Positions 26,185-34,391 of a DNA stretch of 64,000 nucleotides are shown in pieces. The stretch covers positions 22,701-86,700 of the forward strand of contig JADFIR010000010.1 in NCBI GenBank assembly GCA_022566535.1. The letters run 5' to 3'. How positions within the stretch are numbered: position 1 is the stretch's first letter; each line of letters opens with the position of its first letter. Position numbers and translations under genes: made by a program. Below the pieces are notes generated by a model that saw only the letters and a program-made list of their open reading frames with translations, made no database searches and was not told the origin of the DNA. Source of the DNA: Planctomycetota bacterium (GTDB lineage Bacteria; Planctomycetota; Phycisphaerae; Phycisphaerales; SM1A02).

Positions 26185-26234
26185 GACCCGGACCTTCGTC
26201 GTCCCGACAAGTCGGGACTCCTCAGGTCCAGCTT
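26185..26234. repeat. Dispersed palindromic element, family A, copy 7
   Basis: It lies between divergent sucD and purM. The outer arms are GACCCGGACCTTCG and CTCCTCAGGTCCAGCTT, and the inner arms are GTCCCGAC/GTCGGGAC. The inner arm differs from other copies but stays self-complementary, which suggests pairing is maintained. Confidence 0.6.
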
Positions 26235-26270
26235 CTACGTGCGCGGGCGCCGATCGCCTACACTGCGGCC

Positions 26271-27356
26271 ATGACGGCTGTGACCAGGCGTGCCGGCAAG
26301 TCTCTCACGTACGCCGAGGCCGGTGTGGACATTCAAGCGGGCGAGCGAGTCGTCGATCTCATCGAGTCGATGATGCGGAAGACCCACGGCCCGCGGGTGA
26401 TCGGCCGCCGTGGGGCCTTCGCGGCCATGTTCCGCCTCGACTACAACGACAAGCTGTTCAAGAAGAACTATCGAGACCCCGTGCTCGTGGCCTGCACCGA
26501 CGGCGTCGGAACCAAGGTCAAGCTCGCATCGCAATTGGGCGTTTACCACACCGTCGGCATCGACTGCGTGGCGATGAACGTGAACGACCTGATCGTCCAG
26601 GGGGCTGAGCCGTTGTTCTTTCTGGACTATCTGGGGTTGCACAAGAACATTGCCGAGCAGACGGCCGAGCTGATTGCGGGCGTGGCCAAGGGCTGCGAGA
26701 TGGCCGGCTGCGCGTTGATCGGCGGTGAATGCGCCGAAATGCCAGACATTTATGGCGAAGCGGATTTTGATCTGGCAGGATTTGCAGTGGGCGTCGTGGA
26801 GCTTCGACGGGCGGTCGATCCCATGCGGGTCGAGGCCGGCGACGTGGTGATCGGCTTGCCCAGCTCAGGCGTCCACTCCAACGGCTTCACCCTCGTACGA
26901 AAGATCATCGAGCGCAACCGCCTGGTCCTCGACCTCGTCGATCCTCAGCTCGGTGAGTCAACGTTGGGCGAGGTGCTGCTCACGCCGACGCGCATCTACG
27001 CTCAACCGATTGTCAAGCTGCTGAGCCGCTACAAGGTCAAGCGAATTGTTTCGGCCATGGCCCACATCACCGGCGGCGGGCTGCCGGGAAATATCGTTCG
27101 CGTATTGCCTGATGATCTTGATGCAGTGATCGATACGAACGCCTGGACGGTCCCGCCGATCTTCGAGTTCCTTCAGAAGCAGGGCAGCATCGATCCGGAC
27201 GAGATGTGGCGGGTCTTCAACATGGGTGTCGGCTTTGCGCTCATCGTCCGACCCGCCTTCGCTGATTCGGTCGTCCGCCAGCTCAATCGGATCGGCGAGA
27301 CCGCCTTCATCATGGGCGGAATCGCCCAAGGCTCCGGACTGGTATGCCTTGGCTGA
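26271..27356 (+). CDS. purM: Phosphoribosylformylglycinamidine cyclo-ligase (AIR synthetase)
   Basis: A 361-residue PurM that converts FGAM to 5-aminoimidazole ribotide with ATP in purine synthesis. Typical segments are [73 protein letters not shown] and the late [16 protein letters not shown]. Length matches the family. It converges with the PUR-like gene 17 bp away and is divergent from sucD. Confidence 0.96.
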   Translation: MTAVTRRAGKSLTYAEAGVDIQAGERVVDLIESMMRKTHGPRVIGRRGAFAAMFRLDYNDKLFKKNYRDPVLVACTDGVGTKVKLASQLGVYHTVGIDCVAMNVNDLIVQGAEPLFFLDYLGLHKNIAEQTAELIAGVAKGCEMAGCALIGGECAEMPDIYGEADFDLAGFAVGVVELRRAVDPMRVEAGDVVIGLPSSGVHSNGFTLVRKIIERNRLVLDLVDPQLGESTLGEVLLTPTRIYAQPIVKLLSRYKVKRIVSAMAHITGGGLPGNIVRVLPDDLDAVIDTNAWTVPPIFEFLQKQGSIDPDEMWRVFNMGVGFALIVRPAFADSVVRQLNRIGETAFIMGGIAQGSGLVCLG

Positions 27357-27373
27357 ACACGGCCCGAATGCGG

Positions 27374-27733
27374 TCAGGCCCGTCTGCTTCTTGCAGCTGA
27401 GGATTCTCGATGGCGCCGCCCGTCGGTCTTCGGTTCGTATCTATGCCCAGGCGGGGTCGTGATGGCATGGTCGCGGATGAATGCTCGCACCTCATCCAAG
27501 GTGCGGAACAGCGCCTCGAAATCTTCCGACCAGACGGTGATGTTGAATTTGCGGAAGGCGCCGTCGCCCTGCGGCACACCTTCCACGAGCCACAGACATG
27601 GATTGCCGTTGGAGGCCCGCCGAAGCTGTAGGGCGTATTTCCTCGGTCCGACCGAATCAAATACCCACGTTTTGAGAACCTCGCCTTGCCGGTTGGGTTG
27701 CTGAGTACGGGGACGGTCTTGCGTGATGGTCAT
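27374..27733 (-). CDS. PUR-alpha-like / DUF3276-type nucleic-acid-binding protein
   Basis: A 119-residue protein. The start at 27733 is supported by GCAGGAG seven bases upstream. The core TWVFDSVGPRKYALQLRRA, NPCLWLVEGVPQG and KFNITVWSEDFEALFRTLDEV has the beta-beta-beta-beta-alpha order of the PUR repeat seen in DUF3276 proteins of Bacteroidetes and spirochaetes. The C-terminus is basic (PKTDGRRHRESSAARSRRA). A role in single-stranded nucleic acid binding is inferred from the fold only. A longer frame toward 28408 is an antisense shadow of the CBS gene. Confidence 0.55.
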   Translation of the reverse strand: MTITQDRPRTQQPNRQGEVLKTWVFDSVGPRKYALQLRRASNGNPCLWLVEGVPQGDGAFRKFNITVWSEDFEALFRTLDEVRAFIRDHAITTPPGHRYEPKTDGRRHRESSAARSRRA

Positions 27734-28040
27734 GGCCTGACTCCTGCGTAGGAAACCACCTTCGACGAGATGATCTCGCCGCGGGCAGAATACCGAACAA
27801 CAACCTATCATGCAAGCCGAGTTTGGGCGGTTCGTAGCCCGTACCAGCAGCGCTTCTCGCGGCCAGTGGCGGCCCAGCGGCTTGGCCGCGCCGGCCCGGA
27901 TGAGCGCAAGTGCAAGTGCCAACAGACTTTGTGAGAGAAAAAACGAATTGATAATTCGATGAATTTCCCTTGCCATAGCCGATAAATCAGCAAGGCTTAC
28001 TTTGGCAATTCGGAGGGGCCCAACGCAAGGAGGCACGGCC
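27734..28040. other. Divergent intergenic region between the PUR-like and CBS genes
   Basis: 307 bp. The half nearest the CBS gene (27925-28010) is clearly richer in A and T than the surroundings, for example AAAAAACGAATTGATAATTC and TTGCCATAGCCGATAAATC, as expected for a promoter zone. No -35/-10 pair was assigned with confidence. AAGGAGG at 28027-28033 is the ribosome site of the CBS gene. Nothing else was recognised. Confidence 0.4.
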
Positions 28041-28472
28041 ATGGCTACTGCCGAGCAACTGACCGCGATCAAGGGAGGCACGATCGCCTCATTGCCCCCC
28101 CAAGCCACAGTGCTCGAGGCGGCGCAGCTGATGAACGATCGGCACATCGGCTCGGTGCTGGTGACCGAAGGCAACCAACTGGTGGGGATCTTCACCGAGC
28201 GCGACGTCATGCGACGGGTCGTCGCCGACCAGCGCGACCCGGCCAGCACAACGGTAGCGGATGTCATGACCAGCCCCGTCGCCTGCGCCGCCCCGCACAC
28301 CACCCTCGACGAGATTCGCACCGTCATGCGAGACAAGCGAATCCGCCACGTTCCTGTGGTGAATGGTGGCGGGGTCCTGGGAATGATCTCTCTGGGCGAC
28401 CTCAACAAGGCCGAGCACGATGGGCAAGTTGAGACGATCCGCTATCTCGAACAGTACATGTCGGTGACATAG
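28041..28472 (+). CDS. Two-CBS-domain protein
   Basis: A 143-residue stand-alone Bateman module. The start at 28041 is set by AAGGAGG seven bases upstream. CBS1 spans about residues 12-65 (ATVLEAAQLMNDRHIGSVLV, LVGIFTERDVMRRVV). CBS2 spans about 75-130 (TVADVMTSP, TTLDEIRTVMRDKRIRHVPVV, VLGMISLGDLNKA). Such proteins bind adenosine nucleotides and act as energy or stress sensors; the effector target is unknown. The upstream A+T-rich region and strong ribosome site suggest regulated, high expression. Confidence 0.88.
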   Translation: MATAEQLTAIKGGTIASLPPQATVLEAAQLMNDRHIGSVLVTEGNQLVGIFTERDVMRRVVADQRDPASTTVADVMTSPVACAAPHTTLDEIRTVMRDKRIRHVPVVNGGGVLGMISLGDLNKAEHDGQVETIRYLEQYMSVT

Positions 28473-28510
28473 CCTCTGCGGCCCCCGGCGACGATCCGTC
28501 CGCTCGGCCC

Positions 28511-28960
28511 TCACTCCTCGGGATCGGGCTTGCGTCGGGCTTCTTTCTTCTCGGATCGCTGGCGCTTCTCCTCCAGACGCTTCGCAACCACGGCCGGCGA
28601 CGGCCGGATCGGCTTGCGCTTCTTCAGCTCGATGGCCGCTTCGGACACCAGGGCTCGCAGGCGCTCCACGCATGCCCGTTTGTTGGCCAGCTGAGACCGG
28701 TAGGTACCGGCATGAAAGACCAACTCGTCGTTGCGGGTCAGCCGCTGCCCGGCCAAGCGACGCAGCCGGGCCTTCGCCTGCTGCCCAAGACCGACGATCG
28801 CCTCCACGGACAATCGCAGCTGGGCTCGGGAACTGAGCTTGTTGACCGCCTGGCCGCCGGGGCCGCTGCCCCGCGAATACGAGAATTGCAGATCCGCAGG
28901 ATCAATCCACGCCCGTGGGGCCAGCTGGACAGCACGGTCTGGTTTGGGGGGCGAGGACAT
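28511..28960 (-). CDS. arfB: Alternative ribosome-rescue factor ArfB (aminoacyl-tRNA hydrolase)
   Basis: A 149-residue RF2-like peptidyl-tRNA hydrolase that frees ribosomes stalled on non-stop mRNA. The GGQ loop is in YSRGSGPGGQAVNKLSSRAQL, followed by LTRNDELVFHAGTYRSQLANK. The basic C-terminal tail (KRLEEKRQRSEKKEARRKPD) is the part that enters the empty mRNA channel. Length fits ArfB (about 140) and excludes full release factors. It converges with the CBS gene 38 bp away. Confidence 0.92.
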   Translation of the reverse strand: MSSPPKPDRAVQLAPRAWIDPADLQFSYSRGSGPGGQAVNKLSSRAQLRLSVEAIVGLGQQAKARLRRLAGQRLTRNDELVFHAGTYRSQLANKRACVERLRALVSEAAIELKKRKPIRPSPAVVAKRLEEKRQRSEKKEARRKPDPEE

Positions 28961-29026
28961 GCGGGTTAGCCTTTTCGCCGATAGTGCACGATACGCGGTC
29001 CCCTACGCTGGACGAGGACTCACCGC

Positions 29027-29914
29027 ATGACCGGGCTATGGATTTTCACCGCTACGGCCGTCGTGCTGATGAGTTCCGAGGAATTGGCCCTTGCGCCGCC
29101 CAAGGCCGACCCTCCCGTCTCTCGGCGAGAGTCGAGCCTCGAGATCACCATCCTCCCCGGCGCCTGGATTCCCCGTCTGGACGGAGAATCCTCATTCGGC
29201 TCAGCTGGGGCGGGAGACATCCACCTATCTCGCCAGCTTGCTCTCAATTCCTCTGAGCCGACGGTCAATGTGGAGCTGACCATACGCAAGCGGGAAGTAT
29301 GGGAGGTTCACTTCAGTGGCTTTGACTTCTCGACCGAGTCGGCGAACCGCTTCGTCGGCAGCGCAACCTTCGGAGGCCTCGTGCTTGCCGACGGTGATCC
29401 GTTCCGTGCGTCGTTCGACATGACCTCCTTCTCCGTGGGAATGAGCATCGTCGAATTTCGGCCGTTTGCTGACGACCGACAGGGCCCGGCGAACCTTGAC
29501 AATCGCACGTGGGAGGGTCGATACATCGCCGACCTTCGAATCTCCCCCCAGTTCGGGATGCGGTATATCGATATCTCGCAGTCGGTCATCCTTCCTGACG
29601 GTAGCAGCGAGACGGCCGGCGGCGAATGGGTTGCGGTCTACGGCGGGCTGCAGTTTCTCCTGGACTATCGCCCCGAGCAGAGATCGCCTTTCCTGCACCT
29701 GCTACGGATGCAGGCCAGCCTTGCGGTCGGCCCGGCGCTGGGCGGCGACGGCGGGATCATGTGGCAGGTGGGCGCCGGTGTGACGGTGCAGATCACCGAA
29801 ACCCTTGGCGTCATGATCGGCTATCGGCTCCTTGAGCTGGACGTTGAAAATGACGACTACACCCTTCAAGGCGGCCTGCAGGGGCTCTTCCTGACCGGAT
29901 CTGTTCGCTTTTAG
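29027..29914 (+). CDS. Predicted outer-membrane or secreted beta-barrel protein
   Basis: A 295-residue protein with an N-terminal signal (MTGLWIFTATAVVLMSSEELALA). It has alternating hydrophobic beta strands such as VWEVHFSGFDFSTES, RASFDMTSFSVGMSIVEF, QFGMRYIDISQSVIL and GVMIGYRLLELDV. The chain ends GLFLTGSVRF with a C-terminal Phe, as expected for a BAM-inserted barrel. No enzyme motif is seen. Gene neighbours (arfB, phosphoesterase) give no functional hint. Confidence 0.55.
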   Translation: MTGLWIFTATAVVLMSSEELALAPPKADPPVSRRESSLEITILPGAWIPRLDGESSFGSAGAGDIHLSRQLALNSSEPTVNVELTIRKREVWEVHFSGFDFSTESANRFVGSATFGGLVLADGDPFRASFDMTSFSVGMSIVEFRPFADDRQGPANLDNRTWEGRYIADLRISPQFGMRYIDISQSVILPDGSSETAGGEWVAVYGGLQFLLDYRPEQRSPFLHLLRMQASLAVGPALGGDGGIMWQVGAGVTVQITETLGVMIGYRLLELDVENDDYTLQGGLQGLFLTGSVRF

Positions 29915-29996
29915 ACGACTGACCACGCACCTGGGAAGTCGGTCAGCCGTAGTACCATTTGGGCTCTCACGCCTGGGCCCATACGATTCTTCAGCC

Positions 29997-30860
29997 ATGG
30001 CCAAGTTTGCTCGCCGGCACCACAGCAACCTCCGCAAGTATCGTCGTGCGCGAATCAGACATTTTCTGTTCACACTCGGTCCGAATCGGATCACCGGCGG
30101 CCGAATCACACGCCGGCATATCGCCCAGGGTGTCGCCATCCGAGAAACTGAAATGGCGAGCCCGCTTTGGCCTTTAGCCTTTGACGGCTTACGGATCGGT
30201 CATGTCAGCGATTTCCATCTGGGCGAGCTGCTTCCAATCGACAAGGCCTTGGACGTCGTCAGATGCCTGGGCGATCAACAGCCGGACCTCGTCGCTTGCA
30301 CGGGCGATCTGGTGGACCTGGAGAACACCCAGGTCAGACCGCTTCTGGAAGCACTCGGAAAACTTGATCCGCCGATGGGAACATTCCTGGTGCTGGGCAA
30401 TCATGACGAACTGCACGATGGCGAGGAATTGGCGCAGATGGCGGCCGATTCGGGGCTGACCGTGCTGCGCAATGACGCCGTCGAGATCATTCGCCGGGGA
30501 AGCCACCTTGTTGTTGTTGGAATTGACTGGGCGCGATCAGCGGTGAGGTGTGCCCAACACGTCGATCGCGCCTGCGGCGAACAGACTCACTTGCTGCTGG
30601 CACACAATCCCAAGGCATTTCTCCGCGCCACCGACCTGGGCATCCCTCTGACGCTCGCCGGGCACACTCATGGCGGACAGATCGCGATGAAGAAGCGCCC
30701 CAATGCGAATCTGGCGCTGACCCACCGGCGGGGCGCCGGATCGTTCCAGAGCAATGGGAGCATGCTCTATGTCACCACCGGAGTGGGGGCCTGGTTTCCG
30801 CTGCGGGTCAATTGCCCGGCGGAGATCGCCATGCTCACGGTCCGCCACGAGGCGGCGTAG
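29997..30860 (+). CDS. Metallophosphoesterase (YaeI/YkuE-like)
   Basis: A 287-residue calcineurin-like phosphoesterase. All metal-binding blocks are present: IGHVSDFHLGE, VACTGDLVDLEN, LVLGNHDELHDG, HLLLAHNPKAF and LAGHTHGGQIAM. The N-terminal 35 residues are basic (FARRHHSNLRKYRRARIRHF) without a clear signal. YaeI/YkuE members act on phospholipids or related phosphodiesters at the membrane; substrate here is unknown. It stands alone. Confidence 0.88.
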   Translation: MAKFARRHHSNLRKYRRARIRHFLFTLGPNRITGGRITRRHIAQGVAIRETEMASPLWPLAFDGLRIGHVSDFHLGELLPIDKALDVVRCLGDQQPDLVACTGDLVDLENTQVRPLLEALGKLDPPMGTFLVLGNHDELHDGEELAQMAADSGLTVLRNDAVEIIRRGSHLVVVGIDWARSAVRCAQHVDRACGEQTHLLLAHNPKAFLRATDLGIPLTLAGHTHGGQIAMKKRPNANLALTHRRGAGSFQSNGSMLYVTTGVGAWFPLRVNCPAEIAMLTVRHEAA

Positions 30861-30989
30861 AAGGCTTGAGGCGCGAGCTTTGAGAGATCAGCGCCAACAG
30901 CTGAGCCGCGCGCACGCCTTGCTTCTCATTCCTCGCTGCGCCACTGTTGTTGGCTATCCGTAGATCAACGAGACTCCGCGAGAGGATCG

Positions 30990-31886
30990 ATGAGCCTCAA
31001 GCCTCCGGCTTCAAGCCCCAAGCCTCTCCTGCTCGACGGCGCAACCGGCACCGAGCTGGGCCGGCGAGGTGTGGACATCTCGCTGCCGTTGTGGTCTGCC
31101 CGGGCCCTGCTGGAAGCGCCGGAGGTGCTGCAAGCGGTCCACCGGGACTACTTCGCCGCCGGCGCCAAGGCCGTCACCGCCAACACCTTTCGCACCCACC
31201 GAAGATCGCTGGCCAGAGCCGGGATGAGCCACCGTGGGGCCGAGCTCACTCGGCTGGCGGTCGAGATCGCCAAAGCGGCGCGGGACGAGCACGCGCCCGA
31301 TGCCCTGGTGCTCGGTTCGGTGGCTCCGCTGGAGGATTGTTATCAGCCAGCGCTGGCCCCGGACGAGCCGACCTGCCGGGCCGAGCACGCCGAGATGATC
31401 GGCAACCTCCTCGACGCCGGCGTTGACGTGATCCTGATTGAGACGATGAACAATCTGCCCGAAGCCCGCGCTGCGGCCCGCGAAGCGCAGCGGCTCGCCC
31501 CAAGCAAATGGATCATCAGCTTCTGCACCAAGAGCCACGGGCCGGTCGGGATTCTGCTCAGCGGAGAGTCAATCGCTGACTTGCTCGGCGAGCTGCACGA
31601 TGCCTACGCCGTCGGCGTGAACTGTGTCGCTGCCCCGTCGGTCGAATCGCAGGTCCGACTCCTTCGCGACGCGCTGCCGGATCACGTGCGGATCATAGCG
31701 TATGCGAACGTCGGGTACGCTGACGATGCGGGCAACTGGGTGATCACCGACGCAGTGGATCCGACTCGGTATGCTCAGTATGCGCAGTGCTGGATCGATG
31801 CTGGGGCCACGATCATCGGCGGCTGCTGCGGCACTATGCCGGGGACGATCCAAGCCATCGCCGACCGATTGATTCTTGCGCGTTGA
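30990..31886 (+). CDS. Homocysteine S-methyltransferase family protein
   Basis: A 298-residue (beta/alpha)8 protein. LLDGATGTELGRRG opens the domain, VTANTFRTH follows, and zinc ligands appear as GVNCVAAPS and IIGGCCGTMPG. It transfers a methyl group from S-methylmethionine, betaine or a related donor to homocysteine, or belongs to the broader Hcy-binding family. It lacks the cobalamin domains of MetH. It converges with rdgB. Confidence 0.88.
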   Translation: MSLKPPASSPKPLLLDGATGTELGRRGVDISLPLWSARALLEAPEVLQAVHRDYFAAGAKAVTANTFRTHRRSLARAGMSHRGAELTRLAVEIAKAARDEHAPDALVLGSVAPLEDCYQPALAPDEPTCRAEHAEMIGNLLDAGVDVILIETMNNLPEARAAAREAQRLAPSKWIISFCTKSHGPVGILLSGESIADLLGELHDAYAVGVNCVAAPSVESQVRLLRDALPDHVRIIAYANVGYADDAGNWVITDAVDPTRYAQYAQCWIDAGATIIGGCCGTMPGTIQAIADRLILAR

Positions 31887-31929
31887 ATCCTTTGCGGATC
31901 AGAGCGCCGCATAGAGATGTGGAGAGAGC

Positions 31930-31949
31930 GCGCGGATATGCGTCCGCGG
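31930..31949. repeat. Short palindrome, family B, copy 1
   Basis: The sequence CGCGGATATGCGTCCGCG has six-base perfect arms. It is immediately adjacent to the rdgB stop codon on the minus strand. A close relative, including the flanking GGCT and GAA, occurs at 51912-51931, 20 kb away. Confidence 0.5.
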
Positions 31950-32618
31950 CTATGAAGGATCAGGGCGGGCATGCGTTCTTGAGTTCTGCTGGACTCCGAG
32001 GCTCCCAACTGACTGCAGCTGTGCGACTTTCTCGGCCATTTTCCGCGCTGCTTCGCCGCGGTGGGAGCGGGCATTCTTTTGGTGGGGGGTGAGTTGGGCG
32101 CTGGTGCAGCCGACGTCGGGCAGGTAAAGCAGCGGATCGTAACCGAACCCGTTGCTTCCACGCGGGGTATCGGCAATCACACCTTCAAACGCGCCGCGAG
32201 TCTCCGCGATCACCGTGCCATTCTTGTCAGCCAGGCACATTGCACAGACGAAGCGGGCGGTGCGACGCCCAGTCGGCACTCCCCTGAGCTGCGCAAGCAA
32301 CTTGGTGTTGTTAGCGGCATCGCGCTCGGCGCGGGTCCCGCTGGCGCCGACATACCGGGCCGAGCGCACGCCGGGCTCGCCGCCCAGAGCATCAACCTCC
32401 AGGCCCGAATCGTCGGCGAGGCACAATCGACCTGTGGCCTTGGCGTAATGGACCGCCTTGATCCGCGCGTTGTCCTGGAATGTTCGCCCGTCCTCGACGG
32501 CTTCCGGCGGCTGGTCCCTTAGCGCATCCAGACCGATCACCTCGATGCCGTGGGGCCGCATGATCGCCCGCACCTCCTGGATTTTGTGCGGATTCGATGA
32601 GGCGAGAAGGAGCCGCAT
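31950..32618 (-). CDS. rdgB: Non-canonical purine NTP pyrophosphatase (RdgB/HAM1)
   Basis: A 222-residue house-cleaning enzyme that hydrolyses dITP, ITP and XTP to monophosphates. Conserved blocks are LLLASSNPHKIQEVRAIM, TFQDNARIKAVHYAK, LADDSGLEVDALGGEPGVRSARY and NGFGYDPLLYLPD, followed by HRGEAARKM. The tail after AQLQSVGSLG is unusual and low in conservation; the palindrome at 31930 abuts the stop. It is 9 bp from the M14 gene downstream relative to the M14 stop, on the same strand. Confidence 0.93.
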   Translation of the reverse strand: MRLLLASSNPHKIQEVRAIMRPHGIEVIGLDALRDQPPEAVEDGRTFQDNARIKAVHYAKATGRLCLADDSGLEVDALGGEPGVRSARYVGASGTRAERDAANNTKLLAQLRGVPTGRRTARFVCAMCLADKNGTVIAETRGAFEGVIADTPRGSNGFGYDPLLYLPDVGCTSAQLTPHQKNARSHRGEAARKMAEKVAQLQSVGSLGVQQNSRTHARPDPS

Positions 32619-32627
32619 CTCTGACCG

Positions 32628-34391
32628 CTACTCCTCGTCTTGGGCCGCCTCGATTGGTGTTTCCTCCAGCTCGACGGTCCGGCGGATGGTACCGCCCTTT
32701 TGGCTGACGTATTCGAGCTCGACGGAGCCGGCGCCTTCGATGATGAAGCGGAAGAGGCGCCGGCCGCGGCTGGGGATGCCCCGGTCGTTCCAGATGCGGT
32801 GCGGGTCTTGCTCGGTCGCCGTCAGCTTTGTGGTCGGCAGCAGGTTCCGTACGGTGCCGGACGCTGCGACGCGCGCTTCCGGGCCCGCGGTGCAGGCCAG
32901 GACGTCACGGGCCCCGATCTTCTTCTGCCGGGCCAGGGCGAGAATGCTCGGGATGATCTTCTCGTTCTTGACCTCGACCGTGAGTTCCCACAGGTGCTCG
33001 GCGGTTTGCTTGACTTGGACGATGCCCCATTGGACCTGGGGCATCTGGTCGGCGTGGAACATGGTGAACGCGAAGTTGCGGTGGCATCCTTCTTCGAGCA
33101 TCCATGGCGGGGTGACCCGGCTGGAGAATTTCTTCGTGCCGCCGATGAGAATCTTGCCGTAGGTCGGGTGGTCGAACTCGTGGTAGGGGATGTACACATC
33201 CTCGAATTGCAGCAGATCGCGGAACTGTCGACGCTCCTCCTGTGAGGGCCCGTCGTCCTTGGCGTACATGCGCTTGTCGGTCCACAGCTCGTTGGTGAAG
33301 CCGATGATGCCCAGGCCTTCGTAGGCCCAGCCCTTTTCGCCGCCGTGGACGGTGTAGAGGTCCTTGTGGGTGACCATTGGCCGGTAGAACGGCAGCATCT
33401 CGGCCCCGGTCTCCTGGAGCTGCTCAAACACACGGACATCGTCGCGGGGGTAGGTGAGGTAGGGGGCCGCCGGCCCACGCAGGATCATGCCCCCGGCGTT
33501 GTGATAACTTTGATACGCCGCGACGTTGGGATGGGCCAACATGAACTGGCCGATCGCGCGGGTCTCGGGCAGGCTGAACGGATAATCACCGGCCCCGAAC
33601 TGGATGTAGTTGGGCTGCCAGTCGCTGGGCCAGTTGCGGTTGGGATCGTATCCGCCGGGGCCGTCTTCATTGATCTGCCCATCCCCGTCGTTGTCGATGC
33701 CTTCCTGGCCGAGGGAGGTCCAGCCGCCTGGCGGCTCGTCGGGTTTGACGCGAATGAAGAACCGATCGTCGTCCGGATCGCGCTTCCACCGGCCGATCGG
33801 GTCCTCCCTCCACATGCCGGTGATGTGACCGTCGCCGTCGAGGTCATCCGGAGGGTCTTCGTCGTACAGCCCGTCGTAGTCGTTGTCGGTCGGTTTGACT
33901 CCGCCCCGGAGGTAGTGCGGCGTCGCGGGCTCGTGGAACCAGACTTCCCGCCCGTCGGGGTTCTCCATGGGCAGGAAATAGAACGCCCGCTCATCGACGA
34001 GCTTGGTCAGCTTCTCGATCTTGCCGTAGCTCTTGGTGAGATACCAGATCGAGTACAGCACGGTTTCGGCGGCTTGAATCTCGTTGCCGTGGATGTTGCC
34101 GTCGATGAACATGGCCGGCTTGTCGGTGTCTGGGCCGGTGGCGGGGTTGTTCAGCGTCACCAACCACATGTCCCGCCCCGCGACACTCTTGCCGATGGAC
34201 TCGATCGCTAGCAGCTCCGGATAGGCCGCGACGAGGTCGTGTAGGGCCTGGGTCATCTCCTGGTAGTCGTACCAGTGGTCGAAGCGCAGATCGACCTTGC
34301 TCGGATAGGGGAACTGGCCCTGGCAGGGCGCGGCAACGAACGCAGACAGCACCAGGAATCCGGCCGATATCGCGATCATCGGGCGGTTCAC
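32628..34391 (-). CDS. Secreted M14-family zinc carboxypeptidase with calcium-binding-like inserts
   Basis: A 587-residue exported peptidase with a signal peptide (MNRPMIAISAGFLVLSAFVAAPCQG). Zinc ligands HGNE lie at 101-104. The third ligand lies in YQSYHNAGGM and the catalytic Glu in GFTNELW. Two Asp-rich stretches (DNDYDGLYDEDPPDDLDGDG and DNDGDGQINEDG) are inserted between the first and third ligands and resemble EF-hand or thrombospondin type 3 calcium loops. A C-terminal beta domain (about 440-570) follows. The ATG overlaps the stop of the upstream paralogue by 4 bp, so both are translated from one mRNA. Likely periplasmic or cell-surface. Confidence 0.83.
   Translation of the reverse strand: MNRPMIAISAGFLVLSAFVAAPCQGQFPYPSKVDLRFDHWYDYQEMTQALHDLVAAYPELLAIESIGKSVAGRDMWLVTLNNPATGPDTDKPAMFIDGNIHGNEIQAAETVLYSIWYLTKSYGKIEKLTKLVDERAFYFLPMENPDGREVWFHEPATPHYLRGGVKPTDNDYDGLYDEDPPDDLDGDGHITGMWREDPIGRWKRDPDDDRFFIRVKPDEPPGGWTSLGQEGIDNDGDGQINEDGPGGYDPNRNWPSDWQPNYIQFGAGDYPFSLPETRAIGQFMLAHPNVAAYQSYHNAGGMILRGPAAPYLTYPRDDVRVFEQLQETGAEMLPFYRPMVTHKDLYTVHGGEKGWAYEGLGIIGFTNELWTDKRMYAKDDGPSQEERRQFRDLLQFEDVYIPYHEFDHPTYGKILIGGTKKFSSRVTPPWMLEEGCHRNFAFTMFHADQMPQVQWGIVQVKQTAEHLWELTVEVKNEKIIPSILALARQKKIGARDVLACTAGPEARVAASGTVRNLLPTTKLTATEQDPHRIWNDRGIPSRGRRLFRFIIEGAGSVELEYVSQKGGTIRRTVELEETPIEAAQDEE

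Noticed and set aside
27734..28408. Upstream extension of the PUR-like gene to 344 codons
   Set aside because: The extension is antisense to the CBS protein; a good ribosome site marks 27733 as the start.
29915..29960. Weak inverted repeat CTGACC/GGTCAG after the beta-barrel gene
   Set aside because: Short stem, long loop and no T-tract; not distinguishable from chance in GC-rich DNA.
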